Below the pieces are notes generated by a model. The model saw only the letters and a program-made list of their open reading frames with translations. It was not told the DNA's origin and made no database searches. Both the position numbers and the translations under genes were made by a program. A DNA stretch of 64,000 nt, from NCBI RefSeq assembly GCF_001422925.1, contig NZ_LMNI01000013.1, positions 216,398 through 280,397 on the forward strand, read 5' to 3'. Shown piece by piece: positions 23,655 to 31,558 of this stretch; positions within the stretch are counted from its first letter, which is position 1, and the number at the start of each line of letters is the position of its first letter. Source of the stretch: Microbacterium sp. Leaf288 (GTDB lineage: Bacteria; Actinomycetota; Actinomycetes; Actinomycetales; Microbacteriaceae).

Positions 23655-25181
23655 TCAGAAGAGGCCCTTCGGGGCCGGGGCCGCCGCGAGCACGCCGAAC
23701 TCGGCGACGATCGTGAGCTGCTGCACCTCTTCGGCGGTGAGCTCGGGCAGGCGCTGGGCGAGGTCGAGGAAGCGCTCGATCTCGCCGGCCGAGAGCACGG
23801 GCTCGGCGAGCAGCCGGAACTTGCGCACGTAGTCCTCGCGCACGAACGGCCGGGCGCCGAGCGGGTGCGCGTCGGCGACGGCGATCTCGTCCTCGATGGT
23901 CTCGCCGCCCGTCAGGCGGATCTCGACGCGGCCGCCGAACGCCTTCTCGTCCGGGTCCTCCGAGTGGTACCGGCGGGTCCACTCCTCATCCTCCGCCGTC
24001 GTGATCTTGTGCCACAGCGCGACCGTGTCCTCCCGGCCCGCCCGCGCCGGCAGGTACGAGTCGACGTGGTGCCAGCCGCCGTCCTGCAGCGCGACCGCGA
24101 AGATGTACGGGATCGAGTGATCGAGCGTCTCGCGGGATGCCGTGGGGTCGTACTTCTGCGGGTCGTTCGCGCCCGAGCCGATCACGTAGTGCGTGTGGTG
24201 CGACGTGTGCAGCACGATCGCCTCGACGTTCGCGGGGTCCAGGAGCTCGGGGTGCTCGCCGTGGAGCTTGCGCGCCAGGTCGATCCACGCCTGCGCCTGG
24301 TACTCGGCCGAGTGCTCCTTCGTGTACGAGTCGAGGATGGCGCGCTTCGGCTCCCCCTGACCCGGCAGCGGCACCTCGTACGAGGCATCCGGTCCGTCCA
24401 GCAGCCACGCGATGACGCCATCCTCGCCCTCGTAGATCGGGCTCGGCGAGGTCTCGCCGCGCATCGCACGATCGACGGCCTCGACCGCCATCTTGCCCGC
24501 GAACGCGGGGGCGTGCGCCTTCCACGTCGAGATCTCGCCCTTGCGGGACTGGCGCGTGGCGGTCGTGGTGTGCAGCGCCTGGCCGACGGCCTGGTAGATC
24601 GTCTCGACATCGAGGCCGAGCAGCGTGCCGATGCCGGCCGCGGCCGACGGGCCGAGGTGCGCGACATGGTCGATCTTGTGCTTGTGCAGGCTGATGGCGC
24701 GCACGAGGTCGATCTGGATCTCGTATCCGGTCGCGAGGCCGCGCACCAGCGCCGCCCCGTCGGCGCCGACGTGCTGCGCGACCGCGACGATCGGCGGGAT
24801 GTTGTCGCCCGGGTGCGAATAGTCGGCCGCGAGGAACGTGTCGTGGTAGTCGAGCTCACGCACGGCGACGCCGTTCGCCCACGCCGCCCACTCCGGGCTC
24901 GTCTTGCGGTCGAGCGCGCAGCCGAACACCGTGGCTCCCGAGCCGCCGACCGACACCGCGTGGTCGAGAGCCTGCTGGCGGGCGGCGCTCACAGGAGCAC
25001 GGGTGAGGGATGCTGCGGCCACCGCCGCGTTGTCGATGACGCGGTTGATGATCATGTCGACGACGTCCTGGTCGACCTCGACGGGATCGGCGGCGACTTC
25101 GGCGATGTGCCACGCGAGCTGCCCCTCGCGCGCGAGGTGCTCATCGCTGCGGTGGACGCGGAGGTGGTGGATGACGGTCAT
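23655..25181 (-). CDS. prpD: 2-methylcitrate dehydratase (MmgE/PrpD family)
   Basis: Dehydrates 2-methylcitrate to 2-methyl-cis-aconitate. 508 residues, the usual PrpD length. Recognisable parts: the N-terminal HLRVHRSDEHLAREGQLAWH, the all-helical region with GVAVRELDYHDTFLAADYSHPGDN (substrate-site Asp/His) and QSRKGEISTWKAHAPAFAGK. No iron-sulfur cysteines are expected for this family. It follows gntR by 10 nt with a modest AAAGG site. The product is hydrated to 2-methylisocitrate by an aconitase not present here, then cleaved by PrpB. Confidence 0.95.
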   Translation of the reverse strand: MTVIHHLRVHRSDEHLAREGQLAWHIAEVAADPVEVDQDVVDMIINRVIDNAAVAAASLTRAPVSAARQQALDHAVSVGGSGATVFGCALDRKTSPEWAAWANGVAVRELDYHDTFLAADYSHPGDNIPPIVAVAQHVGADGAALVRGLATGYEIQIDLVRAISLHKHKIDHVAHLGPSAAAGIGTLLGLDVETIYQAVGQALHTTTATRQSRKGEISTWKAHAPAFAGKMAVEAVDRAMRGETSPSPIYEGEDGVIAWLLDGPDASYEVPLPGQGEPKRAILDSYTKEHSAEYQAQAWIDLARKLHGEHPELLDPANVEAIVLHTSHHTHYVIGSGANDPQKYDPTASRETLDHSIPYIFAVALQDGGWHHVDSYLPARAGREDTVALWHKITTAEDEEWTRRYHSEDPDEKAFGGRVEIRLTGGETIEDEIAVADAHPLGARPFVREDYVRKFRLLAEPVLSAGEIERFLDLAQRLPELTAEEVQQLTIVAEFGVLAAAPAPKGLF

Positions 25182-25191
25182 GACCGGCCTT

Positions 25192-25908
25192 TCAGAGTCG
25201 GGGGCGCGCTTCGACAGGCTCAGCGGGAGCAGCAGCTGCTGCTCCGGTCGCTGACCCTGTCGAAGCGATGAGGGATTCGAGGATGCTGTGCAGCGCGTTG
25301 TGCAGGTGCACGTGCGTCGCGTGGGCGGCGAGATCCGCGTCCCGCGCGGAGATCGCGGCGGCGATCAGCCGGTGCTCGGCGACGGATGCTGCGAGCCGGG
25401 CGGGATTGTCGCGTGCGAGCCGTCGCACCCGGACGAGATGCGTGCGCACCGTGCGCAGGGCAGCGGTGAGGTAATCGTTCGCGACGGCGGCGTCGAGGGC
25501 CAGGTCGAAGTCTGCGATGAGGGAGTAGTAGGCGTCGCGTCCGTCCGCGCCCGCGTCGTGGCCGTCGAGATCGACCCGGGCGAACTCGTGGGCGAGCTCC
25601 GCGAAGGCCGCGGCATCCCCGCGCTCTGCGGCGAGCCGTGCGGCGGACTCCTCGAGGGCGCGGCGCACCTCGAAGATCTCGCGGATGTCGTCGGCGTCGA
25701 TCGCGGTGACCACGGTGACGCGCGGCGACTGCTGCGCGACGAGCCCGTCGGCCGCGAGCCGGCCCAGCGCTTCGCGCAGCGGCGTGCGGCTGACGCCGAG
25801 ACGAGCGGCCTGCTCGACCTCGCCGAGCACGGCCCCGGGCCGCAGGATGCCGGACTGGATCTCGTCGAGGAGGGTCGCGTATGCGCGGTCACTGGCCCGC
25901 ATCCGCAT
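25192..25908 (-). CDS. GntR/FadR-subfamily regulator of the methylcitrate operon
   Basis: A 238-residue GntR repressor with an FCD ligand domain. The N-terminal winged helix covers about residues 5-70 (GEVEQAARLGVSRTPLREALGRL). The helical domain has the metal-binding Asp and His positions of FCD proteins (FDLALDAA, AEHRLIAAAI, THVHLHNAL). The ATG at 25908 follows GAGGAGGTG. First gene of gntR-prpD-prpB-prpC-thioesterase. Two TTTTGTATAC boxes upstream are likely autoregulatory operators. Oddity: the C-terminal tail (about residues 215-238, Ala/Gly/Pro-rich) is encoded by a palindromic repeat. The ligand may be methylcitrate or propionyl-CoA (inference). Confidence 0.88.
   Translation of the reverse strand: MRMRASDRAYATLLDEIQSGILRPGAVLGEVEQAARLGVSRTPLREALGRLAADGLVAQQSPRVTVVTAIDADDIREIFEVRRALEESAARLAAERGDAAAFAELAHEFARVDLDGHDAGADGRDAYYSLIADFDLALDAAVANDYLTAALRTVRTHLVRVRRLARDNPARLAASVAEHRLIAAAISARDADLAAHATHVHLHNALHSILESLIASTGSATGAAAAAPAEPVEARPRL
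25207..25267. repeat. Palindromic repeat (CTTCGACAGGCTCAGCG family) inside the 3' end of gntR
   Basis: CGCTTCGACAGGCTCAGCG (25207-25225) and the inverted GGTCGCTGACCCTGTCGAAGCG (25246-25267) flank AGCAGCAGCTGCTGCT, itself a perfect palindrome. The sequence is translated as the gntR C-terminal tail. It shares the GGTCGCTGA core with copies 1 and 2. Confidence 0.75.
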
Positions 25909-25932
25909 CACCTCCTCGTTCGACACCTCGGC

Positions 25933-25998
25933 CAGTGTATACAAAAACGTCCCAATCGCGCACTGCAGGACGATATTGCGCAGCATGCGTATACAAAA
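25933..25998 (-). promoter_or_regulatory. Twin GntR operators upstream of the gntR-prp operon
   Basis: On the minus strand TTTTGTATACG (from 25997) and TTTTGTATACA (from 25945) are two direct copies of one box with a TGTATACA/GTATAC palindromic core (25936-25943, and around 25990). They are 53 nt apart, about five helical turns. The proximal box can also act as a -10 (TATACA). Its position 25-90 nt before the gntR start fits autorepression. Confidence 0.6.
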
Positions 25999-26085
25999 TC
26001 GCTCCGTAGGTACTTCACCCGATGTCGGTGCGCGTGCCGTGGGTATACCGTCCGCATCACCGGGGCGCTGAACGAAGGAGTTGCC

Positions 26086-26664
26086 ATGAAGCACATGCGG
26101 GCGGCCGCCACCCTCGCCGCCGTATCGGGAGTCGTTCTCGGCATCGGAGCGACCGCCGCCGCCTCGGCGGCACCCGGTCACGTCGACCATTTCGATGAGC
26201 TCCATCACGAGAGCTTCACCGCACACGATCCCGACCTCTGCGACGGCCTGCTCGACTTCCCGGTCGAGTGGGAGGAGCACGAGGTCGGGTCGTTCCGGAT
26301 CACCGAGCGTCAAGGACAGGGGTACGGCGGATACAACGCGACGCTCGTCGGCTCCTACACGAACGTCGATACCGGCCTCGCGTACCACTACGACCAGCGC
26401 GTCAACAGCAAGGACCAGAGGCTCGTGCCGAACGACATCGGCGGACTGACCGTCACCTTCATCGACCGTTTCAACGTCTTCTGGACGGACGACCTGGGTC
26501 GGGTCGCCTTCCACGATGCGGGCGCGAACACCGCCACCGTGGAGTTGGACGAGAACGGCGACTTCGTCGAGTTCATCGATGACCACATCCGCGGACGCAG
26601 CGACACCGAGGGCCGCGACTTCTGCGACGACCTCATCGAGTTCACGACGCCGCCGGCGCCCTGA
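26086..26664 (+). CDS. Secreted hypothetical protein
   Basis: A 192-residue protein of unrecognised function. Residues 1-29 are a signal peptide with a hydrophobic Ala/Val/Gly core and an ASAA-P cleavage site. The mature part begins with a His/Asp-rich stretch (GHVDHFDELHHESF). It has only two cysteines, in DLCDGLLDF and RDFCDDLIEF, which form a symmetrical motif and could make a disulfide linking the two ends. The rest looks beta-rich (YHYDQRVNSKDQR, VTFIDRFNVFW). A strong GAAGGAG precedes the ATG. It stands alone, divergent from gntR. It resembles small exported actinobacterial proteins of unknown role. Confidence 0.8.
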   Translation: MKHMRAAATLAAVSGVVLGIGATAAASAAPGHVDHFDELHHESFTAHDPDLCDGLLDFPVEWEEHEVGSFRITERQGQGYGGYNATLVGSYTNVDTGLAYHYDQRVNSKDQRLVPNDIGGLTVTFIDRFNVFWTDDLGRVAFHDAGANTATVELDENGDFVEFIDDHIRGRSDTEGRDFCDDLIEFTTPPAP

Positions 26665-26741
26665 ACCCTCCTCCCACAGGCGCCGTGAGGAAAGCGTGAG
26701 GAATATTCAGGAATTTGTGAATCCGGCGTACCGTCAGCGCC

Positions 26742-27665
26742 ATGACCACAGTCATCCGCACGAGCGGCCTCACCAAGCACTACGGCCGCGTCCACGCCCT
26801 CGACGGACTCGACCTCGCGGTCGACGAGGGACAGGTGCACGGGTTCCTCGGACCCAACGGGGCGGGCAAGTCCACCACGATCCGGATCCTGCTGGGACTC
26901 GCGCGCAAGACCGGCGGCGAGGCATCCGTCTTCGGTCTCCAGCCGTGGCGCGACGCCGTCAAGATCCACCGGCGGGTCGCCTACATCCCCGGCGACGTGA
27001 GCGTGTGGCCGAACCTGTCGGGCGGCGAGGCCATCGACCTCCTCGCGCGCCTGCGCGGCGCCGCGCGCCACGACAAGGCGTACGCCGACGAGAAGGCGCG
27101 GCTGATGGACGCCTTCGATTTCGACCCGCGAAAGAAAGGGCGCGCCTATTCGAAGGGCAACCGGCAGAAGGTGGCGCTCATCGCCGCCTTCGCCGTGCCC
27201 GCCGACCTGTACATCCTCGACGAGCCGACCAGCGGCCTGGACCCGCTCATGGACGTGATGTTCCGTCGCGAGGTCTCGCGCATGCACGCCGCGGGGGCGA
27301 CCGTGCTGCTGTCGAGCCACATCCTCTCCGAGGTCGAGCAGCTGTGCGATCGCGTCTCGATCATCCGCGCCGGGCGCGTGGTCGAATCGGGCACCCTCGC
27401 CGACATGCGTCACCTCACGCGCACGGAGGTCTCGTTCGAGGGGACGGATGCTGCGCCCGTAGCCGCGCTCGCGGCGGCCCATGACACGCTGGTCGAAGAC
27501 GGCCGCGTGCGCTTCACCGTCGACAGCGATCAGGTCTCGGGCGTGCTGCCCGAGCTCTCGCGCCTCGGGGTGGCGGGACTGCGCGTGGCGCCGCCGTCGC
27601 TCGAGGAGCTGTTCCTGCGCCACTACGGCGACGACCTCGCCGTGCTGGAGAGGAACGGACGATGA
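26742..27665 (+). CDS. ABC-2 type exporter ATPase
   Basis: A 307-residue ATPase energising the adjacent permease. Walker A is GPNGAGKSTT, the Q-loop region lies around AYIPGDVSVWPNLSGG, the signature is atypical (YSKGNRQKVA instead of LSGGQ), Walker B is LYILDEPTSGLD, and the switch His is in LLSSHIL. The C-terminal extension of about 90 residues is typical of drug and polyketide exporters (DrrA-like). Its stop overlaps the permease ATG by 4 nt. The ATG lies close to a possible -10, so the mRNA may be nearly leaderless. The substrate is unknown; family members export hydrophobic antibiotics. Confidence 0.9.
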   Translation: MTTVIRTSGLTKHYGRVHALDGLDLAVDEGQVHGFLGPNGAGKSTTIRILLGLARKTGGEASVFGLQPWRDAVKIHRRVAYIPGDVSVWPNLSGGEAIDLLARLRGAARHDKAYADEKARLMDAFDFDPRKKGRAYSKGNRQKVALIAAFAVPADLYILDEPTSGLDPLMDVMFRREVSRMHAAGATVLLSSHILSEVEQLCDRVSIIRAGRVVESGTLADMRHLTRTEVSFEGTDAAPVAALAAAHDTLVEDGRVRFTVDSDQVSGVLPELSRLGVAGLRVAPPSLEELFLRHYGDDLAVLERNGR

Positions 27666-29281
27666 GCCGACTGTCGACGCTGCTCGGGCAGCGGCTGCGG
27701 CGGGACTGGCTGCAGCTGACGCTGTGGATCGCCGGCACCGTGGCGCTCGCGCTGGCCGGCCTCTCCGGCGCCGCTCAGACCTACGGCACAGAGCAGGAGC
27801 GCACGGCGCTGCTCGCCACCGTCATGGCCAACCCGGTGATCCTGTTGTTCCGCGGGCTGCCGTCGGGACCGGGCGAGCAGGCGTTCATCGTCTTCCTGCT
27901 GATGCCCTTCCTCGTGATGATGCCCGCGTTCATGAGCACCTTCCTCGCGGTGCGCCACACGCGCGGCGACGAGGAGGCGGGGCGTCTCGAACCCGTCGCG
28001 GCGACGACGGCGGGCAGGACCGTGCCGACGGTCGCGACGATCGTCCACGGCGTGCTCGCCAACGTCATTCTGGGCGTCCTCGTAGCCGCCGCCTTCCTCG
28101 CCGCCGGCTCGCCCGCCGAGGGGTCCTGGCTCGCCGGGTTCACCGCGGCGTGCGGCGGGCTGACGTATCTCGGCGTCGCGCTCCTGGCGGCACAGCTCAT
28201 GCGGACCTCGCGGGGAGCGAACTCCCTCGCGGTGTGGGTGCTCGTCGTGACCTACTTCATCGCCGGGATCGGGAACGCCCTCGGCACGCCGAGCGACGAC
28301 CTGACCCACATGCGGAGCTCGTGGCTGACGTGGCTCTCGCCCTTCGGATGGGCCGAGAACACCCGCGCGTTCGACGAGAACCTGTGGTGGCCCGCATTCC
28401 TCTGCCTCGCCGCGTTCGTCGTGCTGGCGGCGGTGGCTCTGGCGCTCCAGGCCGTGCGCGACCTCGGCGCGAGCATCGTGCCCGAACGCCGGGGGCGCGC
28501 CGCCGCGAGCGCGACCCTGTCGACGCCGACAGCGCTGGTCACGCGCCTCGCCACCGGATCGACGATCGGCTGGATGGCGGGCGCCTTCTTCGCCGGGGCG
28601 CTCTCGACCTCGCTCGGGGCGGTCGTGAACGAGATGGGGTCGGACAACCCTGCCGTCGCCGACATGCTCAAGGCGCTTTCGGCCGAGGCCGACCTCGAGC
28701 AGGCGGTCATCGTCGTGTTCTTCACCATGGTGGGACTGCTCGCCGCGTGCGCGGGCGTGCAGACCGTCGCTCGCGCCAGGCAGGAAGAGGCGCACGGCAC
28801 CGCCGAGCCGGTCCTCGCCACCCCGGTGCAGCGCGTGCGGTGGCTCGCCGACTACGTCATCGTGGGGTTCATCGCCATCGTGCTGACCTGCGCGGCGGCG
28901 TTCGTCGGGGCGTGGGCCGGCGCCGCGAGCCTCGACAACGGCGCCGCTCTGACCGGTGACGCGTTCGTCGCCGCATGGGGGCAGGTCATCGCCGCATCCG
29001 TGTTCCTCGTCCTCACCGCTCTCGTCTTCACGATCGCCCCGCGCTGGACGATCCCGCTCGGCTGGACCCTTGTCACCGCCGCGATCGTGTTCGGCCTCTT
29101 CGGCCCCCTCCTCGGCCTTCCGGAGTGGGTGACGAACCTGTCGCCGTTCTCGGTCGCCCCGGTGCCGAGCGGCAGCGAGGTGGATCTGCGTGGGATGTGG
29201 TGGCTCGTGCTCGCCGTCGGAGTCGGGGCGGCAGCATCCCTCACCCTCATGCGGCGGCGCGAGCTGGCCTCGGCCGGGTAG
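27662..29281 (+). CDS. ABC-2 exporter permease (polyketide-antibiotic exporter type)
   Basis: A 539-residue integral membrane protein with about 12 predicted transmembrane segments in two halves, each half starting with a cytoplasmic amphipathic region. Examples of segments: LTLWIAGTVALALAGLSGAA, FIVFLLMPFLVMMPAFMSTF, VIVGFIAIVLTCAAAFVGAW. The motif HTRGDEEAGRLEPVAAT and its counterpart ARQEEAHGTAEPVLATPV mark the duplication characteristic of exporters of polyketide antibiotics. Coupled to the ATPase gene by an ATGA overlap and followed after 9 nt by a regulator, giving a three-gene cassette. Confidence 0.9.
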   Translation: MSRLSTLLGQRLRRDWLQLTLWIAGTVALALAGLSGAAQTYGTEQERTALLATVMANPVILLFRGLPSGPGEQAFIVFLLMPFLVMMPAFMSTFLAVRHTRGDEEAGRLEPVAATTAGRTVPTVATIVHGVLANVILGVLVAAAFLAAGSPAEGSWLAGFTAACGGLTYLGVALLAAQLMRTSRGANSLAVWVLVVTYFIAGIGNALGTPSDDLTHMRSSWLTWLSPFGWAENTRAFDENLWWPAFLCLAAFVVLAAVALALQAVRDLGASIVPERRGRAAASATLSTPTALVTRLATGSTIGWMAGAFFAGALSTSLGAVVNEMGSDNPAVADMLKALSAEADLEQAVIVVFFTMVGLLAACAGVQTVARARQEEAHGTAEPVLATPVQRVRWLADYVIVGFIAIVLTCAAAFVGAWAGAASLDNGAALTGDAFVAAWGQVIAASVFLVLTALVFTIAPRWTIPLGWTLVTAAIVFGLFGPLLGLPEWVTNLSPFSVAPVPSGSEVDLRGMWWLVLAVGVGAAASLTLMRRRELASAG

Positions 29282-29290
29282 GCGAGCGCG

Positions 29291-29776
29291 ATGACGAACG
29301 AGCACCCCGGCGCCGAGGCGGCGGAGCAGGCCGCGGCGATGCTCACCGCGGTGGGCATGCCGCGCATGCCGGCGCGGGTCATGATGGCCCTCGCCGGCTC
29401 GCCCGACGAGGGGTACACCGCCGCCGACCTCGCCGACCGCCTCGGCGTGTCGGCGGCGGCCGTGTCGGGCGCAGTGCGCTACCTCATCTCGATGCGGCTC
29501 ATCCACCGGCTCTCGCGCCCCGGCGACCGCCGCGATCGGTACGACCTCGCCGAGGACTCCTGGTCGGGCATGATCACGGCGAACGCACCGCTGTACGGCA
29601 CCTTGGCGGCGTCGCTCGACCGCATCGCCGACGAGAACCCCGGGGCTCCCGCGTCGGCCGCACGGGCGCACGAGATCGCGGACTTCCTCCGGTATCTCGC
29701 GGAACGGATGCCGCAGCTCTCGGCCGAGTGGCGTGCAGGCCGCGACGCGGCCGGGGAAGCGACCGCGGCCGGGTAG
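29291..29776 (+). CDS. MarR/GbsR-type winged-helix regulator of the ABC exporter
   Basis: A 161-residue DNA-binding protein. The winged helix covers about residues 35-90: YTAADLADRLGVSAAAVSGAVRYLISMRLI is the recognition region and SRPGDRRDRYDL the wing. A helical C-terminus (LAASLDRIADENPGAP, DFLRYLAERM) probably dimerises. Located 9 nt after the permease, so probably a co-transcribed repressor responding to the exported compound. The intergenic region before the ATPase (26665-26741) has GAATATTC and related AT boxes that could be its operator. Confidence 0.85.
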   Translation: MTNEHPGAEAAEQAAAMLTAVGMPRMPARVMMALAGSPDEGYTAADLADRLGVSAAAVSGAVRYLISMRLIHRLSRPGDRRDRYDLAEDSWSGMITANAPLYGTLAASLDRIADENPGAPASAARAHEIADFLRYLAERMPQLSAEWRAGRDAAGEATAAG

Positions 29777-29786
29777 CCTTGCCCGA

Positions 29787-30317
29787 GTGACCGACGCGAC
29801 CCGCTACATCGTTGCCACCGACGGAGCCTGCAAGGGCAACCCCGGACCGACGGGGTGGGCATGGGTCGGCGAGGACGGGCACTGGGCAGCCGGCGCGATC
29901 CCCTCGGGCACCAACAACGTCGGCGAGCTGATGGGCCTGCTGAAGGCCATCGAGGACCACGGCGACGTCGCGAACCTCGTGATCCAGGCCGACTCCAAAT
30001 ACGCGATCGACACGTACACGAAGTGGATGGACGGCCACCGCCGCCGCGGCTGGAAGACCTCGACGGGGGCGCCCACGAAGAACGTCGACATCCTCGAGCA
30101 GCTGATCGCCGCGCGCGACGCCCGCCGGGCGGCCGGCCTCCCCGATGTCGAGCTCGAGCACGTGCGCGGCCACTCCGGTCACGTGCTCAACGCCTGGGCC
30201 GACGAGCGCGCGGTGCGCGCCTCCGAGCACGCGGCGAAGGGCACGGCGAGCGCGTGGTCGTCGCTCGGCGCACAGGACCGCATCGACGTCTCGTCCCGCC
30301 CGAAGAACGGGCGCTGA
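29787..30317 (+). CDS. rnhA: Ribonuclease HI
   Basis: Degrades RNA in RNA-DNA hybrids. 176 residues. Active-site acids: Asp in VATDGACKGNPGP, Glu in NNVGELMG, Asp in IQADSKYAI and Asp in NAWADERA, with the substrate-handling KWMDGHRRRGWKTS. The GTG at 29787 is chosen because TAGCCT lies about 8 nt before it, as on leaderless mRNAs; an ATG 54 nt upstream sits inside the preceding gene. The C-terminus has a short extension (about 20 residues) without a domain. A tandem hairpin array begins 3 nt after the stop. Confidence 0.92.
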   Translation: MTDATRYIVATDGACKGNPGPTGWAWVGEDGHWAAGAIPSGTNNVGELMGLLKAIEDHGDVANLVIQADSKYAIDTYTKWMDGHRRRGWKTSTGAPTKNVDILEQLIAARDARRAAGLPDVELEHVRGHSGHVLNAWADERAVRASEHAAKGTASAWSSLGAQDRIDVSSRPKNGR

Positions 30318-30320
30318 CCG

Positions 30321-30555
30321 GGCGGTCGCTGCCTGCAGCCGCGGTCCTCAACTGAGGACGCGGGCGGGGCGGCAGTCCGGGACGGTCGCTGCCTGCAGCC
30401 GCGGTCCTCAACTGAGGACGCGGGCGGGGCGGCAGTCCGGGACCGTCGCCGCCCGCAGCCGCGGTCCTCAACTGAGGACGCGGGCCGGGATGCGGAGTCG
30501 ATGCGGCTCGCGGCCCCTCATCCGGGCTCTCGTCCTCGAATGAGGATCTCGATCG
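30321..30555. repeat. Three tandem 60-bp repeats, each with a GTCCTCAACTGAGGAC hairpin, plus a degenerate fourth hairpin
   Basis: Copies start at about 30321, 30381 and 30441 with exactly 60-bp period. Copies 1 and 2 are nearly identical; copy 3 has a few changes. Each contains GCGGTCCTCAACTGAGGACGCGGG, a 7-bp stem with a 2-nt loop extended by GC pairs. A diverged hairpin (TCCTCGAATGAGGA, about 30532-30545) follows. The array fills the gap between convergent rnhA and the VOC gene and has no ORF. It may act as repeated terminators or a protein-binding array. Confidence 0.85.
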
Positions 30556-30563
30556 GGGCGGGC

Positions 30564-30926
30564 TCAGCCCTCCGTCGAGCCTTCGAACAGGCCGACCACA
30601 TTGCCGTCAGGGTCGCTGATCACGGCCCACCAGCTGGTCGGCGTGATCTGGCTCTTCTCGCGCAGCAGTTCGCCACCGGCGGCCTTCGCCTTCACGATGG
30701 CATCGTCGATCGAGTCCACCTCGACGTAGGAGCGGGGCTGGGTGAAGCCGTCCTCGCGCGGGGCGAGGCCGCCGCCCGAGATCTTGTTGGGCGCCTGCCA
30801 CATCGGGTATCCCTCGAACCCGGGGACCTCGGCGATCTGCCATCCGAAGAGGTCGGAGTAGAACGCGGTCGCCTTGCCGAAGTCGCTGACCGGGATGTCG
30901 ATGTGCGTGATGTCGCCGTGAGCCAT
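30564..30926 (-). CDS. VOC/glyoxalase-like domain protein
   Basis: A 120-residue single VOC-fold protein. Motifs: HIDIPVSDFGKATAFYSDLFGW at the N-terminus (20-residue core positions 8-29), GGGLAPRED in the middle, YVEVDSIDDAIVKAKAAGG and a C-terminal ISDPDGNVVGLFE. This is the common pattern of small glyoxalase/bleomycin-resistance-like proteins; metal ligands would be the early His and the late Glu. The ATG at 30926 follows GAGAGGA. Substrate unknown. Upstream frame extension to 31232 runs through a large hairpin and is not coding. Confidence 0.85.
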   Translation of the reverse strand: MAHGDITHIDIPVSDFGKATAFYSDLFGWQIAEVPGFEGYPMWQAPNKISGGGLAPREDGFTQPRSYVEVDSIDDAIVKAKAAGGELLREKSQITPTSWWAVISDPDGNVVGLFEGSTEG

Positions 30927-30992
30927 GGGGTTCCTCTCTCGTTCGGGTCGAACCCGGCCAGTCTCCGCCGCGCTCCCCCGGCCCGCAAGAGA

Positions 30993-31065
30993 CCGCGAGA
31001 GGACAGCTGGTGGACGAGAGGTGGGGAACCACCCACCCTCTCGGCGACCAGCTGTACTCTCGCGG
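30993..31065. terminator. Long imperfect hairpin after the Nudix gene
   Basis: A 73-nt inverted repeat: CCGCGAGAG (30993-31001) with CTCTCGCGG (31057-31065), CAGCTGGT with ACCAGCTG, and CGAGAGGTGGG with CCCACCCTCTCG. About 27 bp pair in three blocks, with small mismatched loops. It begins 11 nt after the Nudix stop (minus strand), so it is at least a terminator. The length is more than a simple terminator needs. Confidence 0.6.
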
Positions 31066-31075
31066 GAAAGGCGGG

Positions 31076-31555
31076 TCAACCGGCGGACGCGGCGTCGGCG
31101 AGATGGCGCTCGAGCGCGTCGATCGCCGGACGCTGGCCCTTCACCAGGCGGTCGCGGGCGGCAGGCAGATGCGTCCACTCCACGCGGTCGACCTCGGGGA
31201 ACCGTGCCTTCTTGCCGGAGCGCGGCGGCCACTCCAGCTCGAACTCGCCGAACTCGAGGCTGTCGAGCGAGAACCCGGTGCCGTCGGCGACGAACACCGT
31301 CACGCGCTTGCCCGACGAGTACGCGAACGTTCCGAGCTCGGCGTAGGGCGGCTCAGGCGGGTCGATGCCGAGCTCTTCGCGGAACTCACGGCGCGCAGCA
31401 TCCAGCGCGCTCTCCTCCCCCTCGGCGAACTCGCCTTTGGGGACGGACCAGGCCCCGGCATCCTTGCTGGCCCAGAAGGGCCCGCCCATGTGCGCGATGA
31501 GCACCTCGGGTTCGGGCGCGATCCGGTAGAGCAGGATGCCGGCGCTGGTGATCAC
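31076..31555 (-). CDS. Nudix hydrolase
   Basis: A 159-residue Nudix protein. The Nudix box starts at Gly in KGEFAEGEESALDAARREF and continues REELGI, matching Gx5Ex7REUxEExGU with all metal-binding acids. Just before it is GPFWASKDAGAWSVPKGE, typical of the group acting on diadenosine polyphosphates or similar nucleotides. The GTG at 31555 is 3 nt after the stop of the aldo/keto reductase, so the two are co-transcribed. The exact substrate is not readable. Confidence 0.9.
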   Translation of the reverse strand: MITSAGILLYRIAPEPEVLIAHMGGPFWASKDAGAWSVPKGEFAEGEESALDAARREFREELGIDPPEPPYAELGTFAYSSGKRVTVFVADGTGFSLDSLEFGEFELEWPPRSGKKARFPEVDRVEWTHLPAARDRLVKGQRPAIDALERHLADAASAG

Positions 31556-31558
31556 GGC

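Noticed and set aside
25936..25943. TGTATACA considered only as a -10 promoter element
   Set aside because: A second copy of the extended box TTTTGTATAC 53 nt away makes a regulator site the better explanation, although it may do both.
30321..30555. Tandem repeats considered as a CRISPR array
   Set aside because: The whole 60-bp unit is repeated, with no unique spacers, and no cas genes are present.
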